From NCBI RefSeq assembly GCF_008364825.1, contig NZ_VTTO01000007.1, positions 292,352 through 356,351 of the forward strand: DNA of 64,000 nt. The letters run 5' to 3'. The stretch is from Azospirillum sp. B21 (GTDB lineage Bacteria > Pseudomonadota > Alphaproteobacteria > Azospirillales > Azospirillaceae). The notes beneath the pieces are model-generated. The model did not search any database, was not told where the DNA came from, and saw nothing but the letters and a program-made list of their open reading frames with translations. A program made the position numbers and the translations under genes. Positions 43,732-51,968 of the stretch are shown piece after piece; within the stretch, counting starts at the first letter, position 1; each line of letters opens with the position of its first letter.

Positions 43732-44628
43732 ATGACTGCGTCACTCACTTTGGGGCCGGTGCTGTTCAACTGGCCGGTCGACCGCTGGCGCGACTTCTAC
43801 GCCCGCATCGCCGACGAGGCCCCGGTCGACACGGTGATCGTCGGCGAGATCGTCTGCTTCAAGCGGGCGCCCTTCTTCGCCGAGGCGATGGGGGAGGTGG
43901 TCGAACGTCTGACCGCGGCCGGCAAGACGGTGTGGCTCGCCAGCCCGATCCTGGTCGGCAGCGAGCGCGAACGGTCGGCGATGCGCGATCTGGTGTCGGC
44001 CGATGCCGGGATTGTCGAGGCGAACGATATGGGGGCGCTGGCGCTGCTGGCGGGGCGCCCGCACGCCGTCGGGCCGACGATCAACGTCTACAACGAGGCG
44101 ACGCTGGCCTGGATGGCGGAGCGCGGCGCGGTGGCGGTGTCGCTGCCGGCCGAACTGCCGGCGGCCACCGTGGCGGCGCTGGCGAAGGCCGGGCGGGAGT
44201 TGGGCGTCGCGGTGGAGGTGCAGGCCTGGGGCCGGGCGCCGCTCGCCATCTCGGCCCGCTGCTATCACGCGCGCGCTCATGGGCTGCACAAGGATGGCTG
44301 CCAATTCGTCTGCGGCAACGACCCGGACGGGTTGCCGGTGACGACCATGGACGGCCAGCCCTTCCTGACGGTCAACGGGACGCAGACGATGTCGCACGGT
44401 TGCCTGTGCCTGACGGCGGAGCTGCCGGCATTGGTGGGGATGGGTGTTTCGCGCTTCCGCCTGTCGCCGCAGGCGATGGACATGGTGCGGGTGGCAGAAG
44501 CGTTCCGCGCGGTGCTCGATGGGCGGCGCGACGGGGCCGAGGTCGCGGCGGAACTGGGCGGGCTGATCGACGCGCCGCTGGTGAACGGCTTCTACCACGA
44601 CACCGCGGGGGCGCTGCGGGTGGCGTGA
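43732..44628 (+). CDS. ubiV: UbiV, U32-family [4Fe-4S] partner of UbiU
   Basis: A 298-residue protein. Cys42 (in EIVCFKRAP), Cys177, Cys190 and Cys194 (in ISARCYHARAHGLHKDGCQF and FVCG) repeat the E. coli UbiV ligand spacing. VCFKRAPFFAEAMGEVVERL and VETDLP-like barrel elements fit the family. It acts as heterodimer with UbiU in the cytoplasm. It follows ubiU by 27 bp and is the last gene before a large palindromic repeat. Confidence 0.92.
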   Translation: MTASLTLGPVLFNWPVDRWRDFYARIADEAPVDTVIVGEIVCFKRAPFFAEAMGEVVERLTAAGKTVWLASPILVGSERERSAMRDLVSADAGIVEANDMGALALLAGRPHAVGPTINVYNEATLAWMAERGAVAVSLPAELPAATVAALAKAGRELGVAVEVQAWGRAPLAISARCYHARAHGLHKDGCQFVCGNDPDGLPVTTMDGQPFLTVNGTQTMSHGCLCLTAELPALVGMGVSRFRLSPQAMDMVRVAEAFRAVLDGRRDGAEVAAELGGLIDAPLVNGFYHDTAGALRVA

Positions 44629-44656
44629 GGGGACTGTTTGGAGGTGGGAAGTCAGA

Positions 44657-44822
44657 CCCCCACCCCAACCCTCCCCCGCTCTCAGCGGACCTACGGTCCG
44701 CCTGCCGCGTCAGCACAAAGCGTAGCTTTGTGCGAGAGCTGGGCGGGGGAGGGGGCAAGTGCTTGTGCGGGAGAGCGGCGGCAGTCCCTCCCCCGCTGGG
44801 CGGGGGAGGGTTGGGGTGGGGG
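44657..44822. repeat. Long inverted repeat with two-hairpin insert
   Basis: Outer arms (CCCCCACCCCAACCCTCCCC and its complement at 44800-44822) enclose an insert with two perfect hairpins: GCGGACC-TAC-GGTCCGC (44685-44701) and GCACAAAGC-GTA-GCTTTGTGC (44713-44733). It separates ubiV from tatA and fills most of that 233-bp gap. The arms belong to a variant of the REPIN family seen elsewhere in the window. Confidence 0.75.
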
Positions 44823-44861
44823 CATCGGAGCCGACGTTCAATTACGCCGCCCCCTTCCCCA

Positions 44862-45026
44862 TCACGCGATCGGCTTGCGCTCCTCCTCGTCGTCCTTCAG
44901 GCCGGACTTGAAGCTCTTAATGCCTTTGGCGAAGTCGCCCATCACGCTCGGCAGCTTGCCGGCGCCGAACAGCAGCAGAACGACCAGCAGAACGATGGCC
45001 CAGTGGAACAGGCTGAAGCTTCCCAT
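44862..45026 (-). CDS. tatA: TatA/E-type twin-arginine translocase subunit in the nos cluster
   Basis: A 54-residue protein beginning MGSFSLFHWAIVLLVVLLLF: one membrane helix, then the FGAGKLPSVMGDFAKGIKSF hinge and amphipathic helix, then a short acidic/basic tail (DDEEERKPIA). This is the standard TatA/E layout. It is the last gene of the nos operon, after nosX. NosZ, NosX and probably others carry twin-arginine signals, so a dedicated pore subunit (TatE-like) is a reasonable reading. It is too short to be the only TatA of the cell. Confidence 0.88.
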   Translation of the reverse strand: MGSFSLFHWAIVLLVVLLLFGAGKLPSVMGDFAKGIKSFKSGLKDDEEERKPIA

Positions 45027-45044
45027 GACGATGATCCGATCTGT

Positions 45045-46043
45045 TTAGGCGGGCAGCCGCAGGATGCGGCCGTCGGGGCGGGTGAAGCGGGCGGTGACGC
45101 CGGGATGGGCTGCGAGGATGGCCGGCACCCGATCTTCCGGCACCACCGAAAGCGCGGTCGACAGGGCATCGGCCGTCGTGGCGTCCGGTGCCTGTACCGT
45201 AACCGCCTGCCAATGGACCGCGCAAGCACCGCTCGCGGGCTCGAACAGGTGGGTGAAGCGGCCGGCGGAATCGAAGCGGGTGCCGTAGCCGCCGGTGGTC
45301 GCCAGCGCGCCGTCGGCAAGCTCCAGCGTCGCAACCGTCCGGTCGGGGTCGGCCGGATCGGCGAGGCCGACGGTCCAGGGGCGGCCGGAGGGGTGATGGC
45401 CGAGCGCCCGCAACTCTCCCATATCGACCAGCACGCGGTCCATGCCCTCGGCCTTCAGCCGCTCCGTCACCCGGTCGGTGATGTAGCCCTGGGCGATGCC
45501 GTTCAGCGTCACCGCCATGCCAGGACGGTCGAAGGCGATGCGGTCGGGCTCCACGCGCAGCGCCCGGACATCGACCAGCGCCCGCGCGGCACGGACGGCG
45601 CCTGCCGGCGGGCCGGCGGGGTCGGCGCCGGGCCGGGCGAAATGGCCGGCATAGAGCTGCCACAACGGCTGAACCGTGGGGTCGAAGGCGCCGCCGGTGC
45701 TGCGGCCGAAGGCGGCGGCCTGGGCCAGAAGGCGGACAAGGTCGGTCGGCGGCGCCTCCAGCGAACCGTCGCGGTTGAGACGGCGGAGCGCGGAGTCGGC
45801 GCGGTAGAGGCTGAAGACGCGCTCCAGCCGCGATACCTCATCAAGACTCAGTGCGATCAGGCGGTCGGCCTCGGCGGGGTCGGGATGGGCGATGGTCAGG
45901 CTGGCATCCGCCCCCAGCGCCACGCCGCGCCAGACCCGGACAGGCACGCCCGCGGCATGCAGAAGCCGGTGCGGCAGCAGCGACAGGCCGGCGGCGGCAG
46001 CGCCGATGGCGAGGACGCGGCGTCTGGTGAGGGTGGCGGCCAT
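45045..46043 (-). CDS. nosX: NosX, ApbE-family FMN transferase
   Basis: A 332-residue periplasmic flavin transferase with a Tat signal (ATLTRRRVLAIGAAAAG). ApbE motifs are VSRLERVFSLYRADSALRRL, GGAFDPTVQPLWQLY, VTLNGIAQGYITDRVTERL, LVDMGELRALG and TTADALSTALSVV (metal site). It attaches FMN covalently to the Thr of NosR. It starts one base into the nosL stop, in the order nosR-Z-D-F-Y-L-X. Confidence 0.93.
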   Translation of the reverse strand: MAATLTRRRVLAIGAAAAGLSLLPHRLLHAAGVPVRVWRGVALGADASLTIAHPDPAEADRLIALSLDEVSRLERVFSLYRADSALRRLNRDGSLEAPPTDLVRLLAQAAAFGRSTGGAFDPTVQPLWQLYAGHFARPGADPAGPPAGAVRAARALVDVRALRVEPDRIAFDRPGMAVTLNGIAQGYITDRVTERLKAEGMDRVLVDMGELRALGHHPSGRPWTVGLADPADPDRTVATLELADGALATTGGYGTRFDSAGRFTHLFEPASGACAVHWQAVTVQAPDATTADALSTALSVVPEDRVPAILAAHPGVTARFTRPDGRILRLPA

Positions 46044-46585
46044 CAGTGGCCTCCCTCGGCGACGGGGCTAGCCGGCGGGGTGAGGATCTGGTCCTCATGC
46101 ACGTCGGCGAAGCGCTGGACCGTGCCGCCATTGGCGGCGGCGAAGGCGCGGGCGGCGGATTCCTCGGCGAAGGGATAGGGCTCCGCATCGCCCATGCCGC
46201 CGCGAAGCTTGCTGCCCAGCACGTACCAGGCCTTGCGCGCCTCGACCCAGACGGTCAGGTCGGGGGCGGTGGGGTCCTTGGCCTTGCCGACGTCGGTGAC
46301 GTAGATGGCGCTGATCTCCTTCGGCTCCTCCGGCAGCATGGTGAAGGCGAAGGTGTCGCGCACCGACGACAGCCAGATCGGCCGCTGCTGCCCTTTCACC
46401 AGGATCTGGCCCTTGGGACCGGGATGGTCGGCGAGGTTCATGCCGCAGTAATGGCCGATCGCGTCGGCGGTCAGGGTCACGGGCGGCGGCGGGGCGACCT
46501 CCGCCTTTTCCTGCTTGCAGGCGGACAGCGACAGCAGCAGGGCGGCGGCGACGGCGGCGGTCCGCAGGAGTGAGGTGGTGCGCAT
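46043..46585 (-). CDS. nosL: NosL, copper-binding lipoprotein
   Basis: A 180-residue lipoprotein with lipobox LSLSACK (Cys at about residue 22). The mature part has HYCGMNLADHPGPKGQILVK, the conserved CxMxxxxH copper site, and YVTDVGKAKDPTAP. It delivers Cu(I) for NosZ metallation. It overlaps nosY and nosX by single bases. Confidence 0.92.
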   Translation of the reverse strand: MRTTSLLRTAAVAAALLLSLSACKQEKAEVAPPPPVTLTADAIGHYCGMNLADHPGPKGQILVKGQQRPIWLSSVRDTFAFTMLPEEPKEISAIYVTDVGKAKDPTAPDLTVWVEARKAWYVLGSKLRGGMGDAEPYPFAEESAARAFAAANGGTVQRFADVHEDQILTPPASPVAEGGH

Positions 46586-47409
46586 CAGATCTGCTTCCTC
46601 GAAAAGAGGGCGGCGGCCAGCGCCAGCGGGGCGGCGATCCAGCCGGCCATCACGGCCAGCAGCAGCGGGACCGAAAGCTGTACATGGGCGGCGAGGCCGG
46701 CGGTTCCGGCGAAGGTGCTGACGCCCTTGAAGCCGGTCAGGTTGAACAGGCGGTAGGCGTCGGCCGGGTTGGCGAGCAGCAGCCAGTTCAGCGCCTCCAC
46801 CCCGATGCCGCTGCCGCCGACCAGCAGGCCGAGCAGGGCCATGTCATAGAGCAGCACGAAGCCGAGCCAGACCGCCACCGCGATGCCGGCCGCCGTGCCG
46901 CGGTCGCGCACGATGGTGGAGGCGAGATAGCCGAGCGCGGTGAAGGCGGCGCCCAGCATCGCGCTGGACCCGATCATCGAGGCGAAGGCGCGCCAGCTTT
47001 CATTGCCGATGGGCGCGTCGCCCATCGCCATCGCCACCCCGGCGGCGCCGTAGCCGACCACGGTGGCCAGCGCGATCACCGCGGCATGACCCAGGAACTT
47101 GCCGAGCAGCAGTTGCCAGCGCGCCACCGGGTAGGACAGCAGCAGGGTCATGGTGCCGCGGTCGATCTCACCCACCACCGCGTCGAAGGACAGCAGCAGC
47201 GCGATCAGCGGCAGCAGGAAGATGGTCAGGCTGGACAGGCTGACGATGGTGACCTCCACCGGGCCGACGCCGACCGTGCCGGTGGGAGCGGAGCCGAGGA
47301 AGCTCAGCGTCAGGGCCAGCGCCGCCATCAGCAGCGTGGTGGCGACGACCCAGCGGTTGCGGGTGGCCTCGCGCAGTTCCTTGCCGGCGATGATGAGCAG
47401 CGTGTTCAT
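46585..47409 (-). CDS. nosY: NosY, ABC permease for NosZ maturation
   Basis: A 274-residue permease with six predicted helices. KELREATRNRWVVATTLLMA at the N-terminus and EIDRGTMTLLLSYPVARWQL in the second loop are typical of NosY. With NosF and NosD it forms the complex needed to assemble the CuZ centre. The ATG at 47409 overlaps nosF by 4 bases. Confidence 0.93.
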   Translation of the reverse strand: MNTLLIIAGKELREATRNRWVVATTLLMAALALTLSFLGSAPTGTVGVGPVEVTIVSLSSLTIFLLPLIALLLSFDAVVGEIDRGTMTLLLSYPVARWQLLLGKFLGHAAVIALATVVGYGAAGVAMAMGDAPIGNESWRAFASMIGSSAMLGAAFTALGYLASTIVRDRGTAAGIAVAVWLGFVLLYDMALLGLLVGGSGIGVEALNWLLLANPADAYRLFNLTGFKGVSTFAGTAGLAAHVQLSVPLLLAVMAGWIAAPLALAAALFSRKQI

Positions 47410-48344
47410 TCGGCGGCCTCCCGGCGCAGGAAATGGGCGTACATCTCGTCCAGGCTGGGCTGGACGATCTCGATGTCCTTGACGGCGATGTTGGCGGCCG
47501 GACCGTCGCAGGCGATGCGGCGCACCAGTCCGACCTTGTCGTCGTTGGCGCAGGCCAGTTCGACCACGCCACCGGCCAAGCGGGTCAGGGCGGCGCCCTC
47601 CCCCACCCGTGCGGCAAGCGCGTCGACGTCGTCGCTGGGCAGGGTCAGGCGGATGCGCACCGGCAATTGGGCGAGGCTGCGCAGGGTGGCGAGCGAGCCG
47701 TCGGCGACCTTGCGGCCCCGGCTCATCACCACCACGCGGTCGGCCTGCCCCTCCAGTTCGGTCAGGGCGTGGCTGCACAGCAGGACGGTGGTGCCCTGGT
47801 CGCGCAGCTCCGCCACGATGGCGTAGAAGCTCTGGCGCAGCGCCGGGTCGAGGCCAGTGGTGGGCTCGTCGAGGAACAGCAGCTTCGGGCCGCCGAGCAG
47901 GGCCTGGGCGAGGGCAAGGCGCTGGCGCATGCCCTTGGAATAAGTGGAGACGCGGCGCTTGATCGCGGCGGGCTCCAGCCCGACCTTCGCGAACAGCGCG
48001 TCGTTGTGACGGCGCGGGGCGCCCTTCAGCCGGGCGTAGAAGTCCAGCGTCTCCCGTCCGGTCATGTTGGGATGGAAGGCGACGTTTTCCGGCAGGAAGC
48101 CGATCTGGCGGCGGATCGGGGAGCAGGCGGCGCTGGCCGGGTCGCCGCCCAGCACGCGGATGCTGCCCTCGGTGGGTGTCGTCAGGCCGAGCATCAGCTT
48201 GATGAGAGAGCTCTTGCCGGCGCCGTTGTGCCCGACCATCGCCACGCATTCGCCGGGCGCCAGCGTCAGGTCCACGCCGCGCACCGCCTCGGTCTCGCCA
48301 TAGCGCTTGGTGACGCCCCGCACCTCTGCGGTGAAGTCGGTCAT
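47406..48344 (-). CDS. nosF: NosF, ABC ATPase for NosZ maturation
   Basis: A 312-residue ATPase: Walker A GHNGAGKSS, GFLPENVAFHPNMTGRETLD, signature STYSKGMRQRLALAQALLGG, Walker B LLFLDEPTTGLDP, switch SHALTELE. It powers NosDFY. The ATG at 48344 overlaps the nosD stop. The C-terminal 80 residues form the extra domain common in NosF. Confidence 0.93.
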   Translation of the reverse strand: MTDFTAEVRGVTKRYGETEAVRGVDLTLAPGECVAMVGHNGAGKSSLIKLMLGLTTPTEGSIRVLGGDPASAACSPIRRQIGFLPENVAFHPNMTGRETLDFYARLKGAPRRHNDALFAKVGLEPAAIKRRVSTYSKGMRQRLALAQALLGGPKLLFLDEPTTGLDPALRQSFYAIVAELRDQGTTVLLCSHALTELEGQADRVVVMSRGRKVADGSLATLRSLAQLPVRIRLTLPSDDVDALAARVGEGAALTRLAGGVVELACANDDKVGLVRRIACDGPAANIAVKDIEIVQPSLDEMYAHFLRREAAE

Positions 48345-49699
48345 GGCTGGTTCCTTTCGGCAGATTGGACGGGAACGGACATGGCGGGAGGCGCCATCAG
48401 CGGTGCGCTGTCGATCACGCCGCCGGGGTGCAGGGCCGGGAACTGCTTCTGCGCCCAGCGGATCACCTGGACGCCGGGGCTGTTCATCAGCAGCTTCGCC
48501 GCCGGATAGGCCCACATCACGCGGTCGACCACGTCGTTGGGGCGATAGGGCTCGTCGGAGATGCCGTCGCCGTTCAGGTCGAAGGCGGCATTGTCGGACC
48601 AGTAGTTGCCCCGCCCCTTCTCCGACCAGTCGAGGAAGCGGGTGCCGACATACTTCACCTGGGTGCGATTGCCGATGAAGGCGTTGCCGGTCATGCTGTT
48701 GCGCTCGGACCCGGCGGTGAAATGGACGCCGATCTCGCAGCCCTCGAACCGGTTGCCGGCGAAGCGGTTCTTGTTGGCGTTGTAGATGAAGACGCATTTC
48801 CAGGTGCCGCTGCGCAGCCGGCCGTCCATCGCCTCGCTGTCGTGGGGGATGTCGTTGTCGGCTAGCGCCTCGCCGCTGTCGGACACCGCGCCGGCGAAGC
48901 GGCCGGCGACGCTGTTGTTCGTGAACTGCGCGCTGTTGGCGGCGTTCAGCAGGAAGCCGTGCTCGCGGTCGGCGACCGATCGGTTGTCCTTCACCACCAG
49001 ATTGTTGGAATACATGATGGCGTAGCCGACGCTGCTGCCGATCGAGACGTTGCCCGACACCTCGGAGTCGTTGGTGTACATGTAGTGGACGGCGAAGCGG
49101 ACCCTCTCGAAGCGGTTTCCGGCGAACAGGTTCTTGCGCGAGGTGGTGGTGAAGACGCCGTCGCGGGCATCGCGCACGCTGTTGTCGAGCACGCGGGTAC
49201 CGGGCGCGTTCCAGATCTGGATGCCGTTGCCGCGTTCCGACACGCGCAGGTCGGTGCGGCCGCCGACGTCGTTGCGGCGGACGAGGCTGTCGTCGGCGCC
49301 CCAGACATAGATGCCGATCAGCGTGTCGCGCAGCCGGTTGTCCTCGACCACGGCCCGCTTGGCGGTCTTGCTCAGGAAGATGCCGGAATGCTGGTCGAAC
49401 AGGCTGGTGCCGGTGTTGCGCACCTCCAGCCCGCGCAGCGTGACGTCGGGGGCGGTGACGGTGACGACGCTGCCCTTCCCTTCCCCGTCCAGCATGGCGC
49501 CGGGCTCACCTTCCAGCGTCAGCGGCTTGTCGACCTTTACCGCGCCGACGTGCCGGCCGGCGGCGAGCCGCAGCGTGTCGCCGGGCGAGGCTGCGGCGAT
49601 GGCGGCGGTCAGCTCGCCCGGCGCCACCGGGATCGTGGCCGCCAGCGCCGGGGTGCCGAGCAGGGCTATGCCGAGGAGGGTCGCCGTACGGAGGAGCAT
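48341..49699 (-). CDS. nosD: NosD, periplasmic beta-helix copper chaperone
   Basis: A 452-residue exported protein with a right-handed parallel beta-helix. The signal peptide is LLRTATLLGIALLGTPALA. Repeated turns such as DNRLRDTLIGIYVWGADDSL, AVHYMYTNDSEVSGNVSIGS and NRFAGNRFEGCEIGVHFTAG are NosD/CASH repeats. It passes copper from NosL to NosZ. A REPIN element separates it from nosZ. Confidence 0.93.
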   Translation of the reverse strand: MLLRTATLLGIALLGTPALAATIPVAPGELTAAIAAASPGDTLRLAAGRHVGAVKVDKPLTLEGEPGAMLDGEGKGSVVTVTAPDVTLRGLEVRNTGTSLFDQHSGIFLSKTAKRAVVEDNRLRDTLIGIYVWGADDSLVRRNDVGGRTDLRVSERGNGIQIWNAPGTRVLDNSVRDARDGVFTTTSRKNLFAGNRFERVRFAVHYMYTNDSEVSGNVSIGSSVGYAIMYSNNLVVKDNRSVADREHGFLLNAANSAQFTNNSVAGRFAGAVSDSGEALADNDIPHDSEAMDGRLRSGTWKCVFIYNANKNRFAGNRFEGCEIGVHFTAGSERNSMTGNAFIGNRTQVKYVGTRFLDWSEKGRGNYWSDNAAFDLNGDGISDEPYRPNDVVDRVMWAYPAAKLLMNSPGVQVIRWAQKQFPALHPGGVIDSAPLMAPPAMSVPVQSAERNQP

Positions 49700-49726
49700 G
49701 AGGGAAGGGTCCTGTTTGGGGCGGAT

Positions 49727-49901
49727 CCCCTCTCCCCCACGCTTTCGCGCAAACGAAGTTTGCGCTGTCGCGGCAGGCGGACCAAAGGTCCGCTGAGAGC
49801 GGGGAGAGGGTTAGGGTGAGGGGGGAGCATTGCGGGACCTTTGCAAAAATCCTGCAGTGCATCCCCCTCACCCCGACCCTCTCCCCGGGGGGGAGAGGGA
49901 G
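49727..49901. repeat. REPIN with two-hairpin insert between nosZ and nosD
   Basis: The first half carries the insert with hairpins GCGCAAAC-GAA-GTTTGCGC (49747-49765) and GCGGACC-AAA-GGTCCGC (49777-49793). The second half is the plain palindrome ending GGGGGGGAGAGGGA. The spacer includes GTGCATCCCCCTCACC, shared with the other REPINs. It may attenuate nosZ-to-nosD read-through or protect the nosZ mRNA end. Confidence 0.75.
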
Positions 49902-49930
49902 ATCTTCGGGGTAAAGGGGCTAGACCCCGA

Positions 49931-51880
49931 TCAGGTCGAACGCGGCTCGACCAGCATGCGGCCGCCCATTTCCATGTGCAGGGCGTGGCAGAACCACTGG
50001 CAATAGTACCAGTGCACGCCCGGACGGTCGGCGGTGAAGGTGACCGATGCGGTCTGCTGCGGGCTGATCTCCATGCAGACGCCATGGTTGGTCATGGTGA
50101 AGCCGTGGGTCAGGTCGTCCACATCGTCCATGTTGGAGATGTAGACCGTCACCTCGTCACCCTGTTTCACCGTGAACTCCTCCAGGCCGAAGGCCGGGGC
50201 GCGGCTCCACATGTAGACGCGGACCTTGTTGCCGTCGCGGATCACCTTGGTGTCGTTGTCCAGGTCCACCCCGTCCTTCTTCGCCTGGATGCGGGCGTCC
50301 TCCCACATCTTGTCGTCGCGGGTGTAGATGCTCTTCGGATTGACCTTGGAGCGGTGGACGATCAGCGTGTCGTGCGGCTCGGCAAAGGTGGGGCCGTCAT
50401 GCACCAGCTTCATCTCGTCGCCGGAGATGTCGATCAGCTGGTCGTTTTCCGGCTTCATCGGGCCGACGTTGAGGAAGCGGTCCTTGGAGAACTTGTTCAG
50501 CACGATCAGCCATTTGCCGTCGGCCTCCTTGGTCTGGCCCATGGAGGTGTGCAGGTGGCCCGGCTGGTAATGCACGTCCAGCTTCTGGACGATGGGATCG
50601 ACCTTCTCGCCCTTGAAGGCCCGCTTGGCCTTGTCGATGTTCCACTTCACCACCTGGCTGTCGAGGAACAGGGTGGTGTAGGCGTTGCCGCGCCCGTCAT
50701 AGGCGGTGTGGAGCGGGCCGAGGCCGACCTGCGGTTCGGCGACGATCACGTCGCGCGGCTTGATCTTGTCCTCGAACAGTTCGTCCAGCTTGCGCACGTC
50801 CATGACCGAGACGGTCGGCGACAGCTTGCCGTTCACGGTGACGTGGATGCCGTCGGGGGCGGTGTTGACGCCGTGTGGGCTGTTGGGGATCGGGATGTAG
50901 CGGGTGTAGGGGCTGCCGTGGCGGCCGTCCACCACCGGCACGCCGTGGATCACCTCCACCTTGCCGGCCTTGACCGCCTCTTCGATGCGCTTGATGTTGA
51001 AGACGACCAGCCAATCCTGCTCGTTGGCCGTCATCTCGGCCGTCGTCACCCCTTCCTCGGAGTTGTAGCAGGTCGAGAAGACGTATTTGCCCTGATAGTC
51101 GGCGTCGGTGTTGTCGAGGTTGCCGTCGACCCACACCTGCCAGGCGATCTTCATCGAATCGCCGTCGATGGCGGTGAAGTGCGAGCGGTACTTCTTCGGC
51201 TCGTCCAGGATCTTGCCGTCGTTCGGCGTCGGCACGCGCTGCTCGCCGTTGCAGAAGACATAGCCGGTGCGCGGGTATTTCTGCAGGCGCAGGCCGTGGA
51301 TCGCCGAGGCGTTCGGGATCTCGAGGATGACGTCCGGCTTCATGATGTCGCAGCGGATGCGCGTCACCCGGCTGTTCGCCTTGTCGTTGGCGAAGATGTA
51401 GCGCCCGTCATAGGTCCCGTCGGTGAAGGACATGTGCGGGTGGTGCAGGTCGCCGTTGAGATACTCGCCGCCGCGCTTGGCGAGGAAGGCCTTGGTCTCC
51501 TCCGTCAGATTGGCAGTGAGGATCTTGCGGCTCTCGTTGGTCAGGCCCCAGCCGGTGGCGGAGCAGCGGTTGAACACCGGGATGCGCATCAGTTCGCGCA
51601 TCGACGGCAGGCCCATGATGCGGACCTCGCCGGAATGGCCGCCGGAATGGAAGACGTAATATTCGTCGAGATCGCCGGGCTTCACCTCGACGCTCTGGTG
51701 GCCGGTCTGCGGGGTCGCCGCCAGGGCAGCGGAGGCGCCGAACAGCGCGTTCCCGGCAATGCCGCCGGCGGCAGCACCGCCCACGGCACCGGTCAGGCCG
51801 GCGAGCGCCGCCGCCTTCGCCGTTCCGCCCAGAAGGGCACGGCGGTTGACGCCTGCCGTGTTGTTCGTCTCGTTCGACAT
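49931..51880 (-). CDS. nosZ: Nitrous-oxide reductase NosZ, clade I
   Basis: A 649-residue periplasmic copper enzyme that reduces N2O to N2. The long N-terminal twin-arginine signal (VNRRALLGGTAKAAALAG) marks the Tat-exported clade I. The seven-bladed propeller holds CuZ histidines, beginning with YYVFHSGGHSGEVRIMG and later HLHTSMGQ. The C-terminal cupredoxin binds CuA through YYCQWFCHALHMEMGGRM. Length and order are standard. It lies 88 bp after nosR and takes electrons from the quinone pool or cytochrome c with NosR help. Confidence 0.97.
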   Translation of the reverse strand: MSNETNNTAGVNRRALLGGTAKAAALAGLTGAVGGAAAGGIAGNALFGASAALAATPQTGHQSVEVKPGDLDEYYVFHSGGHSGEVRIMGLPSMRELMRIPVFNRCSATGWGLTNESRKILTANLTEETKAFLAKRGGEYLNGDLHHPHMSFTDGTYDGRYIFANDKANSRVTRIRCDIMKPDVILEIPNASAIHGLRLQKYPRTGYVFCNGEQRVPTPNDGKILDEPKKYRSHFTAIDGDSMKIAWQVWVDGNLDNTDADYQGKYVFSTCYNSEEGVTTAEMTANEQDWLVVFNIKRIEEAVKAGKVEVIHGVPVVDGRHGSPYTRYIPIPNSPHGVNTAPDGIHVTVNGKLSPTVSVMDVRKLDELFEDKIKPRDVIVAEPQVGLGPLHTAYDGRGNAYTTLFLDSQVVKWNIDKAKRAFKGEKVDPIVQKLDVHYQPGHLHTSMGQTKEADGKWLIVLNKFSKDRFLNVGPMKPENDQLIDISGDEMKLVHDGPTFAEPHDTLIVHRSKVNPKSIYTRDDKMWEDARIQAKKDGVDLDNDTKVIRDGNKVRVYMWSRAPAFGLEEFTVKQGDEVTVYISNMDDVDDLTHGFTMTNHGVCMEISPQQTASVTFTADRPGVHWYYCQWFCHALHMEMGGRMLVEPRST

Positions 51881-51968
51881 GGTCTGCTCCTTCGCTGACC
51901 CCGTTCGGGGGCTGTCAAGAGACCCGTTGCGACCGGGTCAGGTTATGGGATTGAGGAGGGGATGGCGG

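Noticed and set aside
49841..51898. A 685-codon open frame on the plus strand
   Set aside because: It is antisense to nosZ, which has complete motifs and a Tat signal.
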